Under the pieces are notes generated by a model. The model was not told where the DNA came from. It saw only the letters and a list, made by a program, of their open reading frames with translations, and made no database searches. A stretch of 64,000 bases of DNA from Sipunculus nudus (Eukaryota; Annelida; Sipuncula; Golfingiida; Sipunculidae), in the NCBI GenBank assembly GCA_026874595.1, contig CM049307.1, positions 80,330,643 through 80,394,642 of the forward strand, written 5' to 3'. This document shows positions 51,847 through 63,565 of the stretch, piece after piece (position 1 is the first letter of the stretch; each line of letters opens with the position of its first letter). The position numbers were made by a program, and so were the translations under genes.

Positions 51847-52533
51847 TTGTGGTTTGTTAATTGTGCAGATTCATGTCCTTGTGTGAAATGTCCCTATTGC
51901 AGAATCACGGGAGCAGGTTGCACCAAATTAACTGATTATACCTGCCCTAAGGAATTATCGGTCAACACCAATGGTGCATATCTAATTTGGGAACTTCCCG
52001 AAAGGTTCTGCTGTATCCACAAAACAGCAGTATAACTCTCTGTATGGTTTAAAATTCTTGATGGCGTGGAGTTTCCAAGGCTTCCTGCTGTTAACAGGAT
52101 GATCAACTTTAATATTGTTGTAACACAGCCAGCGAGTGTCCTGCTGCAGGATCTGGGGGTCACTGAAACACGAGTTCATGAAATCGAGATGGACACAAGA
52201 CTACAGAGTGCCACCAGTCTGTGACATAAAATGAGGTCCGACCGGATCACAGCTTCAAAGGCTAACCTTGTGTTCAGGAGACAGAATAACTTTAATACAC
52301 TAACATTACAATTAAAATCAGGCATAAGTGTTCAGACTCAGGCCATGAGGGATAGCCTTGCAGATGAGCCCAAAGCGGCAGCAGGATATGTGAAGGCCCT
52401 GCAGCACCCCGTCAACTTTCTGCCATGTGATATTATTGTTAGTCCATGGGCATGTTGGTTAGCTGCCAGCCCTGACCGGAAAGTGTACATGCCCAGCAGC
52501 ACTCCTTCCTTTGGTTTACTGGAGATAAAATGA
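51847..52533 (+). pseudogene. YqaJ-type viral recombinase/exonuclease domain fragment
   Basis: The 3' half (52231-52533) reads 'SDRITASKANLVFRRQNN', 'AMRDSLADEPKAAAGYV' and 'WLAASPDRKVYMPSSTPSFG', ending 'LLEIK'. This is the order of the YqaJ (lambda-exonuclease-like, PD-(D/E)xK fold) domain, with the Asp of 'SPD' and the E-x-K of 'LEIK' as the metal-binding core. The usual 'KCP' continuation is cut off by a stop. The upstream frame (51847-52035, cysteine-rich 'CPCVKCPYC' and later 'LSVNTNGAYLIW') and the frame near 52130-52225 look like the preceding part of the same protein. They are separated by stops, including one (TGA near 52225) directly before 'HKMRSDRITAS'. YqaJ-domain genes are expanded in bivalve genomes and are often transposon- or virus-derived; this one is dead. 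Confidence 0.7.
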
Positions 52534-55209
52534 CCCCATGGCCTAAAAATCAATACGGTAGTGGTAGGCCATACATAAAACAGGTCTAAAATCCAAATGT
52601 CAATCCCAAAAGGAATAAATATTTGGAATTTGTGGAAGAACAGTTAGATATACGAACAATGGACATACAGACAGACAGGTTGTTTACTATAATGAGGCGA
52701 CTGCTTATTCATATACTAATGAATTATATATGTCAAATATGTAACTCTTCATTCTCAAATATTTCATATCTCATGACCTTCTAGAAGTAATAGAAACTTG
52801 TTATCTATCGACTAAAGCAATGCCATATGAGACCCGTTAACTATTATCATTTACTTGTATTTATTTACTAAAGCTTTCATCGATAATTTAAGTTAAACCC
52901 GTCTTCGTTTGTGACCCCGAACGTGACACCGGGAGATAAATGATGACTAGCTCATGAAATAATTATAGGTTTCTTACGCCCGAAAACCGCCTTAATAAGC
53001 GAGCGCAGCATTTAAACGTTGCTTCGGATAGGGCAGTTTTAAAGAATACCAAACATACGGAGCATATTAGACAAAACTATTGATGAATGGGAATAAAATC
53101 CTATAACAATGAACATGATCATTTGAAAGTTTGATACCACCGCAAGATACACGAAAGTGATTATTATTTCATACACTGAACACAGCATTTATTGTTGCGT
53201 AATCCTTTAAACCAGTGAAAATTGTGGCATATTTGAAAATCTATCAAGAAAAAATGTGTTTGTTGCAGTTTTTTATAGTTTCTTCCAGCTTTCAATCCTC
53301 TCATTGCACCCTATCAAAAGTTCCCGTGTTGTTCTAGGAGCTACGGTGTCATCGTTGAAAGTCGAGCAACTTGCTGTTTAAACCTGTGATACTGGTTCAA
53401 CATTGAAGGTCGTGCCATCTGTCTCACACAGACTCACGCTCCGATAATGATTAATGAAGAGACTGGAGTCCGCTCGAAGGTTCTCTCTTCAACAGTGCAG
53501 GACTAGCAAGGGTTTGTTCATTTGTTAGTTTCATCAGAAGAGTCTTGTTTGCCCTGATAACACTTAAAACAGTGGTGTAATATTTCAATTACACACTGTT
53601 TATCACTTTTGATCATTTACATTTTTCATAGTTTAGCGAAGGTTTCTTGGATAAGCTGGAATAAAGCCAACGTTTCATCAGAATTTACCTTTTTCGGAAT
53701 TCCCATATGAGATACTTACTGTCAGTGAATACCTGTATATCCTTAGCATATGTTTTGTATCTCTTGGTCTTTCTGAAAATGTATGTGTCTGCCACCTCTT
53801 TAACATATGTCCTCTCCAGTATTTCCCAAAATTGCCTGACATCTGGCTAGCCCTTTCAACTTGGGTTGTTTTGTAGATGCTTTAAAAACTCCAAGATTCT
53901 TTATATTTCAACAATCTACTATGACATATATTAAAACTTTTATACATGTTTGGTAAATCTATTCCATGTTGATAATAAGTTATTTTGCTAAATGGATGTT
54001 CAACCACTCCCATGATCATGTTCATTTTGTATTAAAGAAACAGCAAACATTCAGCCTGCAACCTCTCATTTTGGGGCCTGTCCCCATCTGTTCTTTTTGC
54101 TCATGTGTAATCAAGTTACTTACATTTACCTACATTACCTACATTTACCTCTTTATATTCTTTGTGTAAACAAAAATTTTTAACTCCAGGGATAATAGTT
54201 TAGATAATATAAATGGTTAATAGGTAATTCATAATTTATACAAAGATTAATAATAATTAATAATAAGATTTCTAAATAGGTTATCTAAGCGAAGCGTGTT
54301 ATGTTGAAGATACGTCTTCTGTTAAGTATTTTATGGGACATCAATTTAAGTGGTGACTGCATGCTCATTCTTTCAAGCATTTAACATTCATTTATCATGG
54401 CATGTTTTACCTTTATAATCGTTATTGCTGTTCTCACAGAGAAGTTCAAGGGCCACATTGTGACCTGGCTGATCCCATGTGTTGGTAGTCCTGTCATGGA
54501 TCACATGATGTGCCAATCTTTGTGGTGACCACCCGTTAATACCTGAAGGCCAAATGTAAAATATGTAATACTAGGTTTTCCTTAAAGAGGATACTCAAAA
54601 CGTCTGCCTACACCTGTCCGAGGATTGTGAACACCTGTTTCAAGTTTGTTTTTTTTTTTTACAGGTTAAACTGGAATTTATGTAGATAACTACAGGTTTA
54701 TGTATTCACAACTGTGGGAGAAATTATACACACAAACAAAATACAAATGTTCCTGCTCTGTACCCATGAAACTCTGAATGCATGTGTGTCCTCATGTGGG
54801 CATAAAATAAATCATTCAACCATAATAATAATTATATTTAGGTTAAAACAAATGTGTTCTGGCTGATGACTATATTTAAAAAAATGCAAGCCCAAACATT
54901 TTCTAGGAACTAAACCATGATATATAAGCTGTTTTTACAGACTAGATGCCTTACTACAAATATAAGAAACTTCTGAAATATTACTTTGTCCACTGCTAGC
55001 AGCCTCTGACCATAGCTCAGATATTTTTGACGATTGTTCTGCAGGAAGCTTGGCATATCATACCGCCACATCATCATGATAACATAACCATTTCCCTCGT
55101 GTTCCGCATCAACTCTAATCATGTGGATTAGACCATGTCAGGTTAAGGCCTTAGAATATTTGAGCACATGGTCTGTTGAGGTTACATTCCCATCAAACTG
55201 CATCAACAT
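52534..55209. other. Intergenic, nothing recognised
   Basis: No exon, RNA gene or repeat family could be supported over about 2.7 kb. Confidence 0.5.
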
Positions 55210-55750
55210 CATTCATATTCGAACATGACCTAGCCCTCATGAAGAAGGTAAATGCATCAAATTTGGTGACTGTGCTTCATTTTTTTTTTTCGAATTATTT
55301 AGTTACATTTATTTAATCATTATTGCCTCTGTGACCTTGAAAATTTTTTCAAGGTCATCAATATTCGAACTCTAATTAGCCCTTGATAAGGTAAATCAAT
55401 GCTGCAAGTTTGGTGGCTGTAACTGAACTCTTTTTGAGTTTTTGCGTTAAAATCATTTCAGAATTATCGCCGCTGTGACCTTGAAACATGGGCCAAGGTC
55501 ATCTATGTTCGAAATTGACTTAGCCATTGATAAGGTGCATCAAAGCTGCATATTTGGTGACTGTACCTGAAGATCTTTTCCAGTAATTGTGTTAACATCA
55601 TTTTAGCATTATCGACACTATGATCTTAAAAATGTGTCAAGGTCATCCATTGCTTAACCCTTGATAAGATGCATCAATGCTGCATGTTTGGTGGCTGGAC
55701 TTCATATTCTTTTTGAGTTTTTTTCCGTTAACATCTTATCTGTGACAGAC
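55210..55750. repeat. Tandem array, 4 diverged units of about 120-150 bp
   Basis: Each unit contains 'ttcgaa...gacttagcc(c/a)ttgataaggt', 'catcaa.gctgca', 'tttggtg(a/g)ctg' and 'tgaccttgaaa...caaggtcatc'. The 'gaccttgaa/caaggtca' motif is typical of non-coding repeats in bivalve genomes. The array ends at 'gacagacgaacggacgctgacc'. Confidence 0.75.
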
Positions 55751-56269
55751 GAACGGACGCTGACCATTTCTATGGAGGTGGCAGGGGACTCAATGATAGG
55801 GGGCGTAGCCAAGTAGGCCCACAGGGCCACGCCCCAACCCCCGGTCCTCCCTTGAGTACTACCAGTTATCCCGGGATTTCACTTTGTCTAATCATAAAAT
55901 TCCTGTGCTTGCATGGCACTGATGTCAGTTCACATGCAGATACATTAGGATGAAATATCGGAGTTTGCCAGTAGACATCCAAGAAAAAATTTAACCCCAT
56001 AACTTATAAGACGGCTGAGGTGTCTGTGTAACATGTACGCATTGCAAATGCAGCAAAAGTATCCGCCAAAACAGAGTTTTGCGGATACTATGTTTTCAGC
56101 CGGACGCCGCCGCCGCCGCGTAGGTGTCCGGAGAACGCCTCCGTAACCGCTGGGCGGAATTTTACGAAACCCGGGATTATGTTCGGGTCACATGTGAACT
56201 GCTGCGCCCCGATTTTGTTTTGACCTCTGACTTTTCCTCTGCGCTCTTCGTCCATCCGTGCGTCTGTTA

Positions 56270-57350
56270 TGACACGTTAACCCACATATCTCGGGAACCC
56301 TTTGACCGATCCGGAAAACATTTTTGCACAAATGTAGCCCTTGGATAGCTTTATAACATACATAAAAAATGGTTGCGCCACCTGCCTTTTGATAAAATCA
56401 CTCATATATCTGCATTGGTTGGACTTTTCCACCTAAAAGTTTGCATGTGTATACATCCTGGACAGCTTTCTTGATTTTATGACAGGTGGCGCCACCTACA
56501 TTCACCTTTACGCTGCAGACATCCAAGCTCATATCTCGGGAACCATTTGACCGATTAGGCCAAAATTTTGCATGTGTATAGATCTCACATAGCTCTTTAA
56601 TATATGCAAAACTGGCGGCGCCACCTGCAACCATTTTTCACAGCGTCCGTCTGTTTGTCTGCTGTGGGATAAAATCACTCATATCTCTGCACTGGTTTGA
56701 CTTATCGGCCTAAAATTTTGCAGAATCATACATCTTGGATAGCTTTCTGAATTTGGTGGCAGATGACGCCACCTAGATTTATGTTTATGCTGCAGATATC
56801 CAGGCTTATATTTCGGGAACCGTTTGACCGATTGGGCCAAAATTTTGTATGTATATAGATTTCACATAGCTCTTCATCATATAAAAAACTGGTGGCACCA
56901 CCTGCATCCATTTTTTTTGCACAGCGTCCGCCTGTTTGTCTGCCGTGCGATAAAATCACTCATATCTCTACATTGGTTTGACTTATCTCCCTTAAATATT
57001 GCAGGATTATACATCTTGGATAGCTCTCAGGATTTTGTGGCAGGTGGCGCCACCTACATTTATGTTTACGCTGCGGACATCCGGGCTTATATTTCGGGAA
57101 CCGTTTGACCGATTGGGACAAAATTTAGCATGTATATAAATCTCACATTGCTCTTTATCATACGCAAAACTGGTGGCGCCAACTGCAACAATTTTTGCAC
57201 AGGGTCCATCTGATTGTCTGCGCCGTGGGATAAAATTATCATATCTCGGCAGTGGTTTGACTTTTTGCATTTGTATACAACTTTGATAGCTTTCTGGATT
57301 TTGTGCTAAGTGGCACAACCTACATACACATTTCGGCTGCAGACATCCAT
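56270..57350. repeat. Tandem array, about 3.5 units of roughly 280 bp
   Basis: Units recur with 'ataaaatcactcatatctc', 'gatagctttctg', 'gtggcaggtggcgccaccta', 'tatttcgggaaccgtttgaccgattgg', 'catagctctt' and 'ggtggc(g/a)ccacctgca'. Similar minus-strand frames in successive units (starting near 56634, 56959 and 57318) are a consequence of the tandem structure. Confidence 0.85.
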
Positions 57351-57557
57351 GCTAATATGCAACACACCTCACTCTATTTCCCCTTGTAATCAATCCATGC
57401 CTCACTTCACCCGTCCCATTCTGATTTCGGCGGATACATGTAGTCGCTTGTCGATTACCAGTGTTCCAGTTAATATATTATTTATCGATAACGCTACAGA
57501 GCATATATATTAAAATATATTCTTTTATTTATTTATCTTGCACAATAGTTCTAATTG

Positions 57558-57559
<2 letters not shown>

Positions 57560-57609
<50 letters not shown>

Positions 57610-57745
57610 CATATGTGTGTGTTATGGTCCAAATGGCAATCTGGTTGATAGTAAAGATTGCGATTTGGATTTGTATCAGTAAACGTCCTTAATTGCGATC
57701 TGTACTGGTACAATTGCCAAGCGTACCAGATTGCCATTGCTACCG

Positions 57746-57806
<61 letters not shown>
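57560..57806. repeat. Two (AT)n arrays flanking an inverted spacer
   Basis: AT tracts at 57560-57607 and 57748-57806. The spacer carries AATGGCAATCTGGT at 57632-57645 and its exact inverse at 57725-57738, so the whole 250 bp is a large imperfect palindrome. Confidence 0.9.
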
Positions 57807-57807
<1 letters not shown>

Positions 57808-57812
<5 letters not shown>

Positions 57813-58550
57813 TACCACATACCTCAAACGCAGTTACACAAAACAAGGTTGAAACCAGCCTGGCGGCAATTTTCACATTTACATTTTTACAATGTCTGTC
57901 ATATGGGAGTGAGAAAGTAACAAATAAAAGTAATTTCTTGTTATAAGGATAAATAAAGACTTATCTGTGTTCACATGGTGACATACTAAATGACATTAGA
58001 TACAACTCGAGTGCACTGGATGTTTGGATGTCTATATACATACTAGTTTGAAGCAGCACATGTTGGTCATTTAAAATCAACAGGGCATTTATCAGCAGCT
58101 TCCTCACATTATCACGTGATCTCATCAAGCACTGGACCCTTGTCAACCATGAAAACACTTTGGTTTTCAGGTGTTTATATCGAGCCGCTTATAAACACCC
58201 GGGTGTTTTTACTTTTCATGTTATAGGGGTTGATGAATAATGAATAAACGGAAGGGCATTATAAGACCTATAAGACCTCGAATCCCCGATAAATTGTTTA
58301 ACAGCAAATACATATGGTCAAAATCAGTACTGACCCCTGATAATAATGCTTGAAATACGTGTATGTATATTAAATATTTTTTTTATAAGTTCATTTACAC
58401 AAATTTGAAACTATTACAATGTATTGAGATTAATTTTGAAAGAATAACACTAATTTTTTTACAGTGTACTGTATACGGGATTCGCTATGACCATTATTGT
58501 GTAATATGTTTAATTATATTTTGTTTAATTAATGTATACCTTTAAAAGGG
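57808..58550. other. Intergenic, nothing recognised
   Basis: AT-rich; no supported feature. Confidence 0.5.
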
Positions 58551-59365
58551 CACGGTAGGTGGCGTCACCTGTCTTGTTGATGAGAAAACTCTTCAAAATA
58601 GATGTACATGCCAAATGGCAGACATACACATTGAACCACTCCTGGGATATGAGCAATTTTCACCTAAAGCATATGTATGGATGGACGCCATACAAAAACA
58701 ATTGCAGATGGCGCCACCAGTCTTGAATATAAGATGGAGGAATCCCAGGTCAATGAACATGAACAATTTCATTCCAATCTGGCCATTAGTTGTTTTACTT
58801 TTAATGCTTACAGTACTGCAAAGGGGCATTGATTAGATATTAAACGACACGAAAACAAGAAAAGGACAGAAGATGGCGCCAATAATCTTCCACAGAAGAC
58901 AAAACTATTCAAAATCTTCGGTCAACTTGATTTTTGGATCATTCCATTCATCACGTATCGAGATATTTATGATTTTATGTGATTGTCGCCTTATATGGCA
59001 ATACTCAAGGTCAAAGCCACTCTCATAGGAAAGGTCATGACCCCATTTTTAAATATAAATCATCCCATAACCCATGTCTATGTATATATATGTATATATT
59101 ATATAATAGAAATCTGTAGATTTGTTTTTGACATATAATCCTTAGAGTACTGTCAGGTGGCACTGATAGGAATATTATACGGCACGAAAACAAGAAAAGA
59201 ATAATAATACACCATCCAAGATCTTCCGTCAACTTGATTTTTGGAGAAATCCATGGAAGATGTCTTGAGATATTTAAGAATGAGTTTAATTTTCCCCGAA
59301 AAATGGACCTGTTCAAGGTCAAGGTCACTCTCCTACTAAATGTCATGACCCCATTTTAAATAGGC
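58551..59365. repeat. Dispersed repeat, 'ggcgccacc' family, with a tandem duplication
   Basis: 58556-58800 matches 21530-21850 ('aggtggcgtcacctgtctt', 'ggcgccaccagtctt'). 58836-59055 and about 59160-59365 are diverged tandem copies sharing 'acgaaaacaagaaaag', 'tcaacttgatttttgga', 'caaggtcaa(a/g)g(c/t)cactctc' and 'gtcatgaccccattttaaat'. Confidence 0.7.
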
Positions 59366-60038
59366 TCCGTCTTTTCAGCCATATCTATGCACATGTCAAG
59401 TTTGGTAAAGATCCGGGATATATTTTTATCTCGCTTGAAAGAAATCTCTGCGACGTCGGCGAAGGCGGAGGCGGCGCGACCGTGCCTAAGCCAAAGTATG
59501 CCCACTTTGTCTTGGGATACAATTATATGAAACACGTTCCCTGTTTTACTCTTCTTCATGAGGCGTACAAACATGTAAATATGTGTTTGAAGGGTCTAGT
59601 TTTTTTTACACAGTATACAACGCCATGAACCACATTATATAGCGGAGGACATACATTTCTAGTTAATTGGTTGAGTTTAACAGCGTTGCTATTCCTAAAA
59701 TGTATTAATTTACATTAAATAACCCTTATATTAACTTCCTTTTACATCTGTTAATTATAACTATGGTATAATTTCTAATTCAAGCTTCTAAATTAAATCG
59801 TTTATTCAACCTTTTAAAAATACCCCATAAAAACACCGTTACTAGTCTTATGACATATACAATCAGCTCTGTACATATGTTAATTATATTGATGACCCGA
59901 CATTTTCCAATCCCAGCCCCGATCCAATTCAAAGGCTGTCCCACGTATTATGTACCGAGCGACCGGTGACATGACGTCACAATATGAGTGACCAAGGAAT
60001 TCATGCAGTTGCGGCAAATTTTATGAGTGGAGCAATGC

Positions 60039-60121
60039 GTCTCTCTCTCTCTCTCTCTCTCTCCCGCTCTCTCTCTCTCTATATATATATATATTTATAT
60101 ATATATATATATATATATATA
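60039..60121. repeat. (CT)n-(AT)n compound microsatellite
   Basis: CT tract at 60039-60080 followed by AT at 60081-60121. It lies at the edge of the palindromic satellite. Confidence 0.97.
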
Positions 60122-60164
60122 AGAAAATAAATAAATTCTATAGACTAATTAATTTTTTAATCCT

Positions 60165-60960
60165 AACTTTCTAGGTCACTATTGTAATAACGTTCACTAT
60201 TGTAATAAATTTCGTATTAGGTAGTTTTTAATTAAGTCAGGATGGATTACAACGTTTGGAAGACTATAATTCCCCAGCATTTTACACTTGAACATAAATA
60301 TGAAAAGATGGTGGCATTTCAAGACATACTATGAAGGAAATTATTTCTTCAGTTGTGAGGAAAAAGTGCCGGCTATTTTTTATTACAATAGTTACCGTTA
60401 CTATAATAGTGGTTGCTCGACACGGTCACTATTGTAATAACGTTCACTATTGTAATAAATTTCGTTATAGGTATAATTTATTAAGTAAGGATGGAATACA
60501 ACATTTAGAATACTTTAATTTCCTAGCATAACACATTTGAACACAAATATGAAAAGATGGTGGCGTTTCAAGATGAACTATTAGGGAAATATTCTTCAGT
60601 TTTGAGATAAAAGTGGCGGCTATTTTTTATTACAAAAGTGACCGTTATTACAATAGTGGTTGCTCGACACGGTCACTATTGTAATAAAATTCACTATTGT
60701 AATAATTTTCGTAAATGCTATAATTAATGATGTAAGAGTGGATTATAAAGTTTGGAATACTATAATTATGCAGCATTTTAGAATTGAACTCACATTTAAA
60801 ACAATGGTGGCATTTCAGGATGAACGACGATAGAATTATTTCTTAAGTGGTGAAATAAATGGGGCGCTAGTTTTTATTACAATAGTGACCGTTATTAAAA
60901 TAGTGGTTTCTCGACACGGTCACTAATGTAATAAAGTTGACTAGTGTAATAACATATGAA
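60165..60960. repeat. Palindromic satellite, about 247-bp units
   Basis: 'ggtcac(t)attgtaata' starts near 60174, 60424, 60671 and 60918, giving a period of about 247 bp. Each junction is a long inverted repeat: 'ttacaatagtg(a/t)ccgtta...caatagtgg' is followed by the spacer 'ttgctcgacac' and then the inverse 'cactattgtaataacgtt'. Stems are about 31 bp with one or a few mismatches. Between stems, a unique part has 'aagatggtggcatttcaaga'. Confidence 0.85.
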
Positions 60961-61074
60961 ATACAAACTGATGCGTTTTTGGGGAGACAAAGTATGAATT
61001 GGGTGTTTTTTTTCGGAAATGTCATTTGTTTGGAAGAATCTCGAGAAATCTAGGAATATTTTTCGTCTGCAATA

Positions 61075-61325
61075 TCAACCACTATTGTAATAAAAAATTA
61101 TTACAATAGTGGTTGCATTTGCAACCACTATTGTAATAATTATTACAAAAGTGACCGTTATTACAATAGTGGTTGTCAAAACTGGCCCTTACTAACCACT
61201 ATTGTAATAATTATTACAATAGTGACCGTTATTACAATAGTGGTTGTCAAAAACTGGCCCTTACCAACCACTATTGTAATAATTATTACAATTGTGAACG
61301 TTATTACAATAGTGGTTGCACTGTA
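61075..61325. repeat. Short-period palindromic array, about 82-bp units
   Basis: About three units built on CCACTATTGTAATAA joined tail-to-tail with its inverse TTATTACAATAGTGG. They are separated by 'tgaccgttattacaatagtggttgtcaaa' and 'ctggcccttac'. It uses the same core word as the 60165-60960 satellite and ends about 45 bp from the splice donor of the SLC16-like remnant. Confidence 0.9.
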
Positions 61326-61369
61326 CCACAATACTGACCCAGTGTTAAGACACGCTGGCCAATCCTTAC

Positions 61370-61875
61370 CCACAATCAAGCCGTAGGCCACGGTGAACAC
61401 GCTAAGACTCGGAGCAAAATATGCGAAGATGAAACCTCCAGCAGACACGAGGCCTCCAATTAATCCTACAGCACGCAGTCCGAAAACCTTCACGAAGGCA
61501 CTGGTAAACAATGCTAGAAAAGATAGGATGGGTTAATCAGTCAATACTGGCAAGGTATATCGATATAACTGTAACTATCGATGGCATTATAAATAACGAC
61601 ACACTGCCAAACAAACGGCCGAGACATTGTTTATGTTAACATATACCTATATATCTAAGTGAACAGATATTTCAAAAGTTGAGAAATAATACTGGGTGGA
61701 CGTCGTAAAATTATACAAGCATTTTTCTAATGGCAAAGTGACCGTAAACCTACCACCGAAGTGTGTCATGAAATCCTGTGTCGCTAATGGAAGGGAGACT
61801 CTGGACGCATCAGCGGAGTAATACGACTTCAAGATTAGAAATATCGCTGCTATCATAATTCGTCACTCCCTGCCA
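61370..61875 (-). pseudogene. SLC16-like monocarboxylate transporter remnant (copy 3)
   Basis: Exon 1 remnant 61754-61875 and exon 2 61370-61513 are on the minus strand. Exon 2 is 144 bp with acceptor and donor (gtaagg) intact and encodes 'FVKVFGLRAVGLIGGLVSAG', nearly identical to the intact gene at 44809-48895. Exon 1 begins with the same 'ATGGC(A/C)GG(G/A)AGTGACGAAT' start. It then jumps to the exon's end ('LKSYYSADASRVSLPLATQD'), because about 330 bp is deleted; a TGA follows within eight codons and the frame is shifted. Exons 3-5 are absent; where exon 3 would be expected there is a palindromic satellite. It sits in opposite orientation to copies 1 and 2. Confidence 0.88.
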
Positions 61876-62562
61876 TTTCGGGGACGTAGTTTTATGAGTT
61901 CACCTTGTTACTTTACAAAAAAAAAATACTGGTCCCCTCGGGCAATAAAAAAACGGTTATTGGTCAGTCGGCTGATGATCCAGCAGTTTACGCCCAACAA
62001 TCAACCGGCAAAACCCAGGCGGTTAAAAATATACAGATAAGTTGACTTTTACAATTGACAGAGTGTTTCCATAGCTGGATAAACTGTAATGTAATACATC
62101 AGGGGGTGGAACAGGTGCCGGACAGTTGTCATGAGGATACAGAGAGACAAGTCGTTAATGAGTCATATGATTTAATTGATTGTTTCCTGGCTTCACCTAA
62201 GGATTTCCCCCGTGATTATATAGACTTAAGTAAATTTGGTTTGAATTACATATGTTACTACTAATGTGCCCATTATCGACCTTGCCGATCAGATTTCAAA
62301 CTCCCGGCCTGTAACCGTTCTGCGAGTATGAACTGGTGTCTCTTATGGGCAAAAATGCGGATGTTTTGCCATTTCCACGGAACTATTATCGTCTCTTTCA
62401 TACTGGACAGGTGGACCGGTTCAAGCTTATCACAGTGCTGCCACTTAGGAATTATTGGAAAAACAATATTTACAATCCTACAAGTAAAGTTACAAAATTG
62501 TCTGAAAGAAAATCTGATATAAATAAAACTCGATGCTAAATAGCGTGTTTTTTTTTAGATAT
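61876..62562. other. Intergenic, nothing recognised
   Basis: No supported gene. Overlapping open frames on the plus strand near 62055 and 62330 have no family resemblance. Confidence 0.4.
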
Positions 62563-62765
62563 TTTACAGCATCTGATACTTCGTAACAACCTTCAGGTAT
62601 GAAAGTTTTTATATATTCCATATATCCAGTAACTTTGTAAAAACATACAGCCTGAAAAATCATCAGCACTAAAATGCCACTGTTTAGAAATATTGACATA
62701 GCATGTCTACTGCACTCATCAGATAAAGATAACATAAACGGTATTAACCCCTGGAAGAGACATGC
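62563..62765 (-). CDS. Unidentified exon-like segment with a membrane helix
   Basis: On the minus strand a strong acceptor ('aatatttttttcag') at 62766 is followed by at least 66 open codons in phase 0. These include 'GLIPFMLSLSDECSRHAMS', a hydrophobic stretch 'IFLNSGILVLMIFQAVCFY' and then 'YMEYIKTFIPEGCYEVSDA'. The mixed composition and the acceptor make it look like a real exon of a membrane protein. I recognise no family. The 3' boundary is uncertain: donors are possible within 'gaagtatca' (near 62580) or 'gctgtaaaa' (near 62564), or the frame may run to the stop at 62490. Confidence 0.4.
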
Positions 62766-63565
62766 CTGAAAAAAATATTACTTCTATAAAATTGTGGCGC
62801 GGCAGTACTATTATTAGATAAAAAAAAAAACTCTACCCGATCTCCTGTTTTGACGAGGGTGAAAGCAACTTATTCGGATTCGGATGGGCTTCTACAGGGA
62901 AGGTTTTCATCGAATCAAACGCTCCTATTTACTCCCAGATTTTGTTCATATCCGATCATGAATCGAATCACTGACACAGTAACGTGTAACTGTGTTAGTG
63001 AGCAGACTAGTTTCTAGGTTTAACAAACAGTTACTTTTATGAATCCCTTTATATAGCTGAACTTAAATTATAAATGAAACATTTCACAAGGTCTCGCATA
63101 TTTGTGTACTATAATTTTAAAACAGTCCGTTAGAAATAGTGGCGCAATCTCTCAATATAAGTTAAAAGAAAGGTATGGTTCTCACATTTTTTTCATAATC
63201 AGCGCGGGCGGGATGTGTTTTATTTTTTTCCGTTTTTGTACGATTCCATAAAAAATTCATATGATCAGGGAAAAACATGAAAATATAAAATATTTTTACT
63301 AAACAGCTAAAATCACTCAATGATTTGCATTATTTATCTTCTTGAAAGATAAAAATCAAAATAAAAATGTTTGAAGCTAGGGGGTTAAAATTGACGCGGG
63401 CCTAAGGTACATGTGAGGAATGGTTTAGGTCATTCCCAGTGGGGATAACTCAAACAGATAAACTTCACCAGTTGTTTCTAATGCGTGTTCAAAGTGGAAG
63501 TAACATCAGCTAGGACCCACCTTAACAAAACAAACAAATAAATAAATATAGTAGCATTATCAATA
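62766..63565. other. Intergenic, nothing recognised
   Basis: If the 62563-62765 exon is real, upstream exons of that gene may lie here or beyond, but none could be identified. Confidence 0.4.

Noticed and set aside
56398-57318. Three similar minus-strand frames that could be mistaken for a gene family
   Set aside because: Their similarity follows from the 280-bp tandem DNA repeat.
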